From Verrucomicrobiota bacterium (GTDB lineage: Bacteria > Verrucomicrobiota > Kiritimatiellia > UBA8416 > JABMPJ01), in the NCBI GenBank assembly GCA_018648805.1, contig JABGQM010000043.1, forward strand, positions 1 to 38,021: a DNA stretch of 38,021 nucleotides. Reading direction: 5' to 3'. Below the pieces are notes generated by a model. It ran no database searches. It saw nothing but the letters and a program-made list of their open reading frames with translations, and was not told the origin of the DNA. A program made the position numbers and the translations under genes. Of this stretch, positions 8,795 to 15,292 are shown in pieces (the stretch's first letter is position 1; the number at the start of each line of letters is the position of its first letter).

Positions 8795-11287
8795 CTAGCG
8801 CCGTGGTTTCAGTGTGAACGACTTGATGGCCAGCCCGTACTGCGGAGGATTGGTGCGAGAGAACCGCAGGACATTCTTTCCCTTCTTGAGGTCGAGCACG
8901 ACTGGCTCGCACGCCTTCCACGATCCGACAGTGAACGGCATGACCATGGCAATCTCGGATGTGGAGTCATTCGCAGAGACATTCAGTTTCTGATCGTAAT
9001 TAGCCGTGACCACCTGCGCATTAAACATGTACCTACCCGCTTGCGGCACGGCGACCTCGTACTCCATGCGCGATTTCACGCCCTGGCTGGGTCCGGTCGG
9101 GTCTTCCTTCGGGCTCTTTGCGTAGTAATCTTTGGCATATATGTCCGAAACGCGCTCGCAGACGTTGCCACAGATGTCGTAGAGGCCCCACGGATTGGGT
9201 TTCTTCTGTCCGACCGGATGAGACGTGCCGCCATCGTTTTGATCAAACCAGGCATAGTCGCCCAGCGTCGAAGGATCGTCGCCGAAGAAATACTTCGTTT
9301 TGGTGCCCGCGCGGCACGCGTGTTCCCACTCCGCCTCCGTAGGAAGGCGTGTTGCCTTCCCCGTCCTTTCGGCCAGTTTGTTGCAGAACGCCACCGCATC
9401 CCCTTCGGAGATCGTGTCAGCCGGGCAGTTGGGATCCTTGATCGCCTTGCTGGGGTTCGATCCCATGAGCTTCTGGAACTGCGCCTGCGTCACCTCATAC
9501 TTCCCCATGTAGAAGCCCTTGGTGATCGTCACCTGGTGCTTGGGTACCTCAACGCCGTGCCACTTGCCGTCCTTGGTGTTCGTGCCTCCCATAGTGAACG
9601 TGCCGGGCTTGATGTAGACAAACTCAATGGTCACGCCGTCGCCCAAATCACATTTCAGCTCGCGCGGCCCCTTGCTGCCTGCGGCGTCCATAGCCGCGCG
9701 GAAGCCCCAGTTGTTGTATCTGCCGTAGCCGCTGCTGGGCATACGCCACCCGGATCGGCAGGAGTCGGCGCCCCCCCGCCATGCGCCGCCTCGCAGAGTC
9801 GTCACTCCCTTACGGCCGAAGCGCGGAAGGAAGACCTGCAGGCCGCCCTCAAAGCTCTTCATCGCAATGACGTCCCTTGTATTGCCGGACGGCTTGCTGT
9901 AAGCGGCGGCCGGTATAACGATGCTGCCGTCTCTGCCGTAGCTGATCTTCTTGTCCTCCGGCGTCACCGGAGAGGCCATCACTTTCTCTGCCAGCGTTTC
10001 GCTCGACTCACCCAGCTCTTCGCCGAGTGCGGCAAGCGTCTGCGCTTTGGATTCCTTGATGATGCTCCGTTGCGTTTTGAGCGATACACCATTCCAGAAA
10101 GCCGGCGTGCCTGCGCCTTCGCCGTATGTACGCTTCTCCCCCATCACGTCACCGACCCACTGGGCCCGCTTGACCTTCAGGTACGCCTTACTGTTCGCCC
10201 GCGCCTGCGTGCTCGCCAGAAAATCCTTGTCCTTATTGTAGACCGTCTTCGTCCAGCCACAGCCCCAGCCGCCGCCCAGGTTGGCCACCCAGCCTTTGGG
10301 TGTCCAGTGTACCAGCGCCGCATGGCCGCGCTGCGGGCGTGCCGTCGTCGGCATCCCAAAAGAGCGCAGTATGAAGCGTCCGAAGAACGCGCGCCGACCG
10401 CACACCCCGCCGTTCATGAGGATGTTCTGGAAGAACTGCAACTCGGGCCGATCATACTTCACATCCCCAGACCCGTACCTGACATCGCTAGCGACGGCAC
10501 TCACGTAGCGCCAGCCGTAGTTCGGGTTGTAGATATGGTCAGGGCGGAAATTGCGAAGCATCTCGCGCCCCCATGCGAGGGTCGCGTCCGGCTCGTTCCC
10601 GTCGACGACAAAGCGAAGATCCCAGGTGCTCAGGCGCTCGAAGGCCGGATCCAGTTCGCCTGCCAGATACGCCTTCTCATAGCTGAGGTATCGCTTTACC
10701 GGGTCTACGGTCGCGGGCGCATCGGTCAAGGCCGTTGGGTTTCTCTGCCCAATCGGCACCGCGTGTTCAAGCGCGATCGCCAGGGCGAGCCGCTGCAGCA
10801 CGCCGGAGCGGGCCCTCCGGCTCGCCTTCTGGATGTCGCTGTAGATCTTCATCGCCGGACCGACCTGTGCCGGGCCAACACCGCGCCCCTCCCGCTTGGG
10901 TTTGGCACCGTCTGCCACCAGCATCTGCTTCATGAGGTCGGTGTCCGCCAGCATCTTCTCAACCAGCATCGCCTGCGCCCTTCCCTGCTGCGCGAACGCC
11001 GCCAGGCCCTGAGGCGTGGCCTCATGCAGCACGACGTATGTCACCAGCTTTGCGTCCAGCGCGTCGCTGGCCAGGAACCTGTTCACCGTAGCGTCCGCCG
11101 GGGCGTTCGGCGGCACCTTGGCGGTGAGTTCGGTACGCAATTTGTTGAGCATGCCGGTGTAGCGCTCAAGCAGAGCCCCGTCCGGCGCCGCAGAAGCATC
11201 CGTCGGGTGCCCGGCCATACAGAAGGCTACCGATACCAGAATTGCAGTCAACAGGCGCATGGTCTTCATTCCTCGTTCTCCGTACAT
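8795..11287 (-). CDS. Exported transglutaminase-like / FGE-like (SUMF1) / CBM multidomain protein
   Basis: This 830-residue protein has a signal peptide (residues 1-34, cleavage near ASA-AP). Residues 285-345 look transglutaminase-like, with Cys296 in GGVCGRRAFF and a His in GHAALVHW. Residues 498-532 (LRGGAW, CRSGWR, WGFRAA) match the C-terminal end of a formylglycine-generating-enzyme fold. Residues 553-735 then contain the N-terminal and central parts of that fold (PGTFTMGG, GFYMGKYEVT, RLPTEAEWEHACRAG, GNVCER, EDPTGP). Where the C-terminal RGGSW part is expected, the chain instead enters a beta domain (738-828) resembling a carbohydrate-binding module. The order is therefore rearranged, and the usual GNVWEW is GNVCER, so sulfatase activation is doubtful; no sulfatase gene is in the window. 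Start 11287 has GGAG 5 bases upstream. Confidence 0.75.
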   Translation of the reverse strand: MYGERGMKTMRLLTAILVSVAFCMAGHPTDASAAPDGALLERYTGMLNKLRTELTAKVPPNAPADATVNRFLASDALDAKLVTYVVLHEATPQGLAAFAQQGRAQAMLVEKMLADTDLMKQMLVADGAKPKREGRGVGPAQVGPAMKIYSDIQKASRRARSGVLQRLALAIALEHAVPIGQRNPTALTDAPATVDPVKRYLSYEKAYLAGELDPAFERLSTWDLRFVVDGNEPDATLAWGREMLRNFRPDHIYNPNYGWRYVSAVASDVRYGSGDVKYDRPELQFFQNILMNGGVCGRRAFFGRFILRSFGMPTTARPQRGHAALVHWTPKGWVANLGGGWGCGWTKTVYNKDKDFLASTQARANSKAYLKVKRAQWVGDVMGEKRTYGEGAGTPAFWNGVSLKTQRSIIKESKAQTLAALGEELGESSETLAEKVMASPVTPEDKKISYGRDGSIVIPAAAYSKPSGNTRDVIAMKSFEGGLQVFLPRFGRKGVTTLRGGAWRGGADSCRSGWRMPSSGYGRYNNWGFRAAMDAAGSKGPRELKCDLGDGVTIEFVYIKPGTFTMGGTNTKDGKWHGVEVPKHQVTITKGFYMGKYEVTQAQFQKLMGSNPSKAIKDPNCPADTISEGDAVAFCNKLAERTGKATRLPTEAEWEHACRAGTKTKYFFGDDPSTLGDYAWFDQNDGGTSHPVGQKKPNPWGLYDICGNVCERVSDIYAKDYYAKSPKEDPTGPSQGVKSRMEYEVAVPQAGRYMFNAQVVTANYDQKLNVSANDSTSEIAMVMPFTVGSWKACEPVVLDLKKGKNVLRFSRTNPPQYGLAIKSFTLKPRR

Positions 11288-11379
11288 AGCGACTCCTTTT
11301 TTTTTGCGATGAAACTCTACTCGGGCGTAAACGGTGCCATTGCGGACTACGCCACGCCCTCTCTAATTTGAAGCATTGT

Positions 11380-13875
11380 CTACTTGCCGGCCGCCTGCAG
11401 GGCTGCGGGGGAGAGCTTGGCCTCCTCCATCCACAGGCTGACATGACCATTGGGCGGCACGGGGGATTTGCCACGGTAATCGGGATGCGGCCCCCAGTAG
11501 GTGGTGTTGTTGCCGAAGTGGGTGTGGCGCAGGAAGTTGATGATCGCAATGGTAACCTTGCCGCCCTCGAACTCCGGAAGGATGTCACCGTAGAGGTAGC
11601 CACCGCGGATACCCGCATTCCGGAAGAAGCCGCCATTGGACTGGGTGACAAGCTTGCCGTTGACGTAGAGGGCAAAGCCCTCACCTGAACGGTCGCAGCC
11701 TGCACCGCCGAGGATGAAGCGATAGGCATGCCCCTCCTTGACAGGCGGCAGATCAAAGGTCTGCCTCATCAGCAGCACTTCCTTCTCCCAGAGAGTGGCC
11801 GGAGCCGTGCTGCAGCCACAGTGAGATCCGTTGCAGCGTGCACGCCGGGCCTGAAGCTTGCCCCCCATCTGACCGAAGGGCGCCTTACCTTGCTTCCAGC
11901 CAGCCTTGGCCGGGTCGAAGTCGATGCCAGACCAGTTCTCCATCCCCTTGGGGAAGGTGATCTCGCGGTAACGGTTGCTCTTGCCCAGCTCCTGCTTCTC
12001 AGGCGGATCGAAGCTGTAGTAGGACCACGTGGCGTTCCGCATCTCAGGACTAAAGGGACGCCAGCTGTAGTCGGAGATACCGGCGATGTCGTAGTACTCC
12101 ATCAAGGAGTCAAGCGGCCCACGAATATCGAGAGGCAGCTTCGAAGGTTTCGTGCCCGACACGATGGCCTTGATCGGGCCGCCACTTCGCGGGTTCTCGA
12201 GGAAGGCGGGTATCATCTCTTCCATGATGATGGGTTTCAGGGCCTGCCCCATCTCACGGTAATAGTCAGGCGCATAGTGGGGGCCGCGCTTGTTGAAGTT
12301 CCCCGTCACCTCGTCGGAGAATATCGTCTCCACATTCGGATCGCGCTTCGGTTCGGGGGGAAGCGTCAAGGCCTCGGCCTTGCCACCGAGCAACCCCACC
12401 ATGGCGCGCCCGAGTGCATCACCTGTGAGCACATACGTCTCGGCATTGTGGTTGTAGTGGTAGCCGGTACCCGTTGGAGAGTCCGCACGCGAACGCCAGA
12501 AGCCACGGGTGTCGACGCTCGCCACGTTGCCGGCAAACTCCGGATGCTGCTTGGGATCCCCCACGGCCATCTGCGCCTCCCACGTCATGAAATGGCCCTC
12601 GGGCATCTGCATGCCACCAAAGCCCACCGTGGCGACCACCGCCTTCAGATCCGGCGCCTTGAACTCCTTGCGCAGATCCTGGATCAGGTTGACCAGATGT
12701 TTCTCATACACCTCCTTGGGCACATTGTTGTCCTTGTGTCCCTGGAACCAGACGAAACCCACGATCTCATACCCCTGCCCCGTGTAGCCCGGGACCACCT
12801 TGTCCAGATTCTTGAGCGTGGTGTGTACGCCCTTCACCATGGAATCATACTCATAACCGCAATACTTGTTCGCCTTCTCCTCTTCAGTCTTGCCACTGGA
12901 AGGCGGACGAAAATCGAAGCTCAGCGCGCGGTTACCCATGGAGGACTCGATCAGCAGCACCGGCTCATCGTGGTAGGTGCCCATCACATAGCCGAAGGGA
13001 ACTTCGGGGCCAATGAATTTCCCATTGGAGGTGGTGGTCAATGGGCCACCGCTTCCGATCTCTTCCTTGGAGGTACGTACATCCCAGTAGGTCACGTCGT
13101 TACGAACCGTCCACTTGCCCTCCGCGTCGACAAACCAGGGATACTTCCCCGCCTTGGTGAGGGTCGTCAGGTCGCCCTTGCCCTTCAGATCGACATGCTT
13201 CAGCCAAAGTGCAGCGGAGCCGCCCTTCATATAGGTGATGGTGAGCGGGTAGCGATTGCCCTGCTCCAGCGTGACAGGCGTCACAACCGCGCTCGTGCCG
13301 GGGGCCTTGCGATAGACTTCCTGTCCTTTGAGGGTGACCACCGCGTGGGTGCTCTCCTCGAAACCGGCATGAATCTCATGTGTTCCGGTCATGGGGACAT
13401 CAATAAAGGCCTTCGCCACCACCGTGTGAGGTCCGTCGATAGCCGGCAGCTCAGCCGCCACACTGCCGAGGGCAACAGTGCTCTCCTTGACGGGGCGCAT
13501 GGCCGCATAGTCCGTGCCGGCCCTGTAGGCGCCCGCGTAGATGGCGACCTTCGCCCCGGCCGGTGCGTTGGCTTCCTCAGACTGGTACACCCCATGTGAC
13601 ATCAACGCCGAAGGGCCTACCGGCATGCGGCCGACCTTGATGTTGGGATCAGCCGAAAGAAAGATACTCTGGTAGGTGGCCCGTGCGCCCCCAAGGTAAC
13701 CGAAGCCCACCATATTGGATTGGCCCGCCAGAATGTATACCTTGACCGGCTTGTCGGCCGTCGGCGGTGTCTGGTCAGGTCCAGGCAGTGTGGCTGGCAC
13801 ATCAGCGGCCATGACGGGCAGCACGAAAAGCGAAAGGCAGAGCATCCGCAACAGGTTGGCAAGACACGTCGTCAT
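11380..13875 (-). CDS. Secreted carbohydrate esterase, SASA/CE6-like SGNH hydrolase
   Basis: This 831-residue exported protein (signal peptide 1-23, cleavage near VMA-AD) opens with KVYILAGQSNMVGFG, whose GQSNM carries the SGNH/CE6 serine nucleophile at Ser53. A PA14/CBM-like beta insert (about 100-235; HEIHAGFEESTHAVVTLKGQ, YPLTITYMKGGSAALWLK) interrupts the hydrolase. Later segments (IVGFVWFQGHKDN near 380, GYHYNHNAETYVLTGDALGRAM) supply the expected Gly/Asn and Asp/His region. A further beta domain with several Cys (CNGSHCGC) and jelly-roll character ends the chain. The likely role is removing acetyl groups from polysaccharide; the substrate is unknown. Start 13875 has GGAGG 7 bases upstream; a start at 13974 would give an implausible leader. 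Its promoter region now adjoins a mobile element. Confidence 0.85.
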   Translation of the reverse strand: MTTCLANLLRMLCLSLFVLPVMAADVPATLPGPDQTPPTADKPVKVYILAGQSNMVGFGYLGGARATYQSIFLSADPNIKVGRMPVGPSALMSHGVYQSEEANAPAGAKVAIYAGAYRAGTDYAAMRPVKESTVALGSVAAELPAIDGPHTVVAKAFIDVPMTGTHEIHAGFEESTHAVVTLKGQEVYRKAPGTSAVVTPVTLEQGNRYPLTITYMKGGSAALWLKHVDLKGKGDLTTLTKAGKYPWFVDAEGKWTVRNDVTYWDVRTSKEEIGSGGPLTTTSNGKFIGPEVPFGYVMGTYHDEPVLLIESSMGNRALSFDFRPPSSGKTEEEKANKYCGYEYDSMVKGVHTTLKNLDKVVPGYTGQGYEIVGFVWFQGHKDNNVPKEVYEKHLVNLIQDLRKEFKAPDLKAVVATVGFGGMQMPEGHFMTWEAQMAVGDPKQHPEFAGNVASVDTRGFWRSRADSPTGTGYHYNHNAETYVLTGDALGRAMVGLLGGKAEALTLPPEPKRDPNVETIFSDEVTGNFNKRGPHYAPDYYREMGQALKPIIMEEMIPAFLENPRSGGPIKAIVSGTKPSKLPLDIRGPLDSLMEYYDIAGISDYSWRPFSPEMRNATWSYYSFDPPEKQELGKSNRYREITFPKGMENWSGIDFDPAKAGWKQGKAPFGQMGGKLQARRARCNGSHCGCSTAPATLWEKEVLLMRQTFDLPPVKEGHAYRFILGGAGCDRSGEGFALYVNGKLVTQSNGGFFRNAGIRGGYLYGDILPEFEGGKVTIAIINFLRHTHFGNNTTYWGPHPDYRGKSPVPPNGHVSLWMEEAKLSPAALQAAGK

Positions 13876-14076
13876 CGTCGTTCCTCCATGAGGTGGTTGA
13901 TTCCAAGCTATCCGTTTCTTCGAGAGCGCCTTCGAGCGAGTTGATAAACACCGCAGCGCCCCACAAGACAGCACATCTCACAGGCATCATGGCACGTGCC
14001 GTCCATTCCGACCAGAGGCCGTTTACGACATAGCCGCTACAACTTTGCGACACGGACCCACCCCCATCGCCGAATG
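13876..14076. other. Upstream region of the esterase gene, with left target-site copy
   Basis: I see no gene here. The segment carries the promoter side of the minus-strand esterase gene, and its far end (14072-14076, GAATG) is the left copy of the 5-base target duplication of the adjoining mobile element. No terminator or operator was recognised. Confidence 0.4.
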
Positions 14077-14103
14077 TAGAGGTCTGAGCAAACCGCCACC
14101 CCT
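14077..14103 (+). repeat. Left 27-bp terminal inverted repeat of the element
   Basis: This is identical over 27 bases to the reverse complement of 15222-15248. The match ends abruptly on both sides: the next outer base is G14076, where G15249 would have to be C for the repeat to continue. Adjacent to it is the GAATG direct repeat. Confidence 0.9.
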
Positions 14104-14152
14104 GAATTCTGAGCTGTCCAGGTTTCTTGTGTGTTGACTGAAACGTGAACTC

Positions 14153-14231
14153 ATGATCGACGACGATCGGGACAAGGATCGAGACAAAGATGGGATCGAC
14201 AATGATGGGGACGATGATCGGGACAACGATG
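14153..14231. repeat. GATCGGGAC-type degenerate tandem repeat, left side
   Basis: Short units built on GA(C/T)..GGGAC/GATGGGGAC repeat through this stretch just after the stop codon of the four-helix-bundle gene. The last 21 bases (14211-14231) are exactly inverted at 15074-15094. Translated, such DNA would read Asp/Arg-rich, but I see no supported gene here. Confidence 0.6.
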
Positions 14232-14256
14232 TTCAGAGTCCTGGGTCACCTGACCC

Positions 14257-15018
14257 TCACTCCGCCTGATCACTCAGGTAGCCCCGCAAGCCCAGTAACA
14301 GCGGAACGATTCTCGATAGTATCCGCTTGCCGTCATCAAGCTGATGGACCTCAACCTGCCGCCTGGCCACCAGCAAGTCCAAGCACGCCGCTACCCGCAT
14401 GGCGCTTGTGTGCGCGATATCGAGAAACTTTACTTGATCCGCTTCGCTGAAGCGGCCATTTCCCTCCGCTATGTTCAACACCAAGCTCGTCGTCCACTTG
14501 TCCAACCGTGTCGCATACGATGCGCCAAGGCTGGTGGCGACACGAAAGTCGTCGAGCCAACTAACCAGATCCAACGCGACTTGGTAAACGTCCAGCCGCT
14601 CATGCGCGAAGTAAACGCTATCTTTTTGGCCGACAACATACTCTTCCCGGTCTTCTCTTACGTACGCGCTCTGACATTCACGTAATCCTATGGTCATGTT
14701 GACAATCTGTTGAAGCGCCGATTTCCCCTCGGCCTGCCGCTCAGAAGTGATCAGATTCTTGCTCGCACAAATATCCAGACACGCCGCACATTCCAAAGCC
14801 GATCCGATAGCCACATCGAAGTACCGATTCCTATCTGCTCTTGAGTGACGACTGTTCCCGTTGGCAATGCCTTCAACGATACTTTCAGCCGCACGGTCCC
14901 AGTGATCCAGCGCCGCCGCCGAGGGGTCGATATCGGCAAGTCTCTCGTGAGTCCAGCACGCATAATTCAATCCGCGTTGGTAAACACGTAGCTTCTCATG
15001 CCCCATCGCCGTTGCCAT
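14257..15018 (-). CDS. Tandem four-helix-bundle protein (23S rRNA-IVS / Avd-like), two fused copies
   Basis: This 253-residue protein consists of two related halves. Residues 8-115 (LRVYQRGLNYACW..., AESIVEGIANGNSR, RYFDVAIGSALECAACLDI) and 140-250 (LDVYQVALDLVSW..., SLVLNIAEGNGRFSEAD, KFLDIAHTSAMRVAACLDLL) each match the four-helix-bundle family first found in 23S rRNA intervening sequences and related to Avd of diversity-generating retroelements. Single-copy members are about 120 residues. The family forms positively charged pentameric barrels that bind nucleic acid; no enzyme activity is known. Start 15018 has GGAGG 8 bases upstream. It is the sole gene of a TIR-bounded mobile element, so it may take part in the element's maintenance or movement, which is inference. 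Confidence 0.85.
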   Translation of the reverse strand: MATAMGHEKLRVYQRGLNYACWTHERLADIDPSAAALDHWDRAAESIVEGIANGNSRHSRADRNRYFDVAIGSALECAACLDICASKNLITSERQAEGKSALQQIVNMTIGLRECQSAYVREDREEYVVGQKDSVYFAHERLDVYQVALDLVSWLDDFRVATSLGASYATRLDKWTTSLVLNIAEGNGRFSEADQVKFLDIAHTSAMRVAACLDLLVARRQVEVHQLDDGKRILSRIVPLLLGLRGYLSDQAE

Positions 15019-15030
15019 CTCCGACCCCTC

Positions 15031-15094
15031 CTATCGTCGTCCTGATCGTCGTCCCGATCGTTGTCGATCCTGCCATCGTTGTCCCGATCATCGT
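15031..15094. repeat. GATCGGGAC-type degenerate tandem repeat, right side (inverted)
   Basis: The complementary strand repeats GACGACGAT and GATCGGGACAAC units immediately upstream of the start codon of the four-helix-bundle gene, in inverted orientation to the left array. It would lie in the 5' leader of the transcript and pair with the 3' array in RNA. Confidence 0.6.
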
Positions 15095-15221
15095 AGTGCG
15101 CCCAGCGCAACCGGTCAGACAACCATACACTGAGCACCACGCAAAACACACACGAAATTCTGCCGTCAGACACCCTCAGAAAACCCCTGAAAACATTGAC
15201 TTTCTGGGAAACACCGTTTCG

Positions 15222-15248
15222 AGGGGTGGCGGTTTGCTCAGACCTCTA
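15222..15248 (-). repeat. Right 27-bp terminal inverted repeat of the element
   Basis: This is the exact reverse complement of 14077-14103. It is followed immediately by GAATG (15249-15253), which matches 14072-14076 and represents the duplicated target. Confidence 0.9.
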
Positions 15249-15292
15249 GAATGGTTACGAGCCCCCCGATTGATGTCTCCCAGAACGATGTG

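Larger units (their letters stand above)
14077..15248. mobile_element. 1,172-bp TIR element carrying a four-helix-bundle gene, no transposase
   Basis: Both ends are a perfect 27-base terminal inverted repeat (14077-14103, beginning TAGAGGTCTGAGCAAACCGC, and its exact reverse complement at 15222-15248). The element is directly flanked by the 5-base direct repeat GAATG (14072-14076 and 15249-15253). These are hallmarks of a transposed unit. The only gene inside encodes a duplicated four-helix-bundle protein; no transposase or integrase is present, so mobilisation must be in trans or by an unknown mechanism. Inside the ends lie Asp/Arg-codon-like GATCGGGAC repeats on both sides of the gene, including a perfect 21-base inverted pair (14211-14231 and 15074-15094). 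The unit sits between two co-directional genes, separating the esterase from the upstream spermidine-synthase-like gene. Confidence 0.85.

Noticed and set aside
8795..11287. Calling this gene a sulfatase-activating formylglycine-generating enzyme
   Set aside because: The fold order is rearranged, the GNVWEW motif is altered, and no sulfatase gene is present in the window.
8696..11371. Long plus-strand open frame (891 codons) opposite the FGE-like gene
   Set aside because: It is antisense to a gene with clear domains, signal peptide and ribosome site. Its translation is Arg/His-rich without family features, as expected of GC-driven antisense frames. The same applies to the long plus-strand frames at 11728-13599, 18316-20052 and 36310-37716, and to the minus-strand frame at 26900-28264.
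14153..15094. Possible CRISPR array in the GATCGGGAC repeats
   Set aside because: Units are short, degenerate and without unique spacers, and no cas genes are present. The arrays are part of the TIR element.
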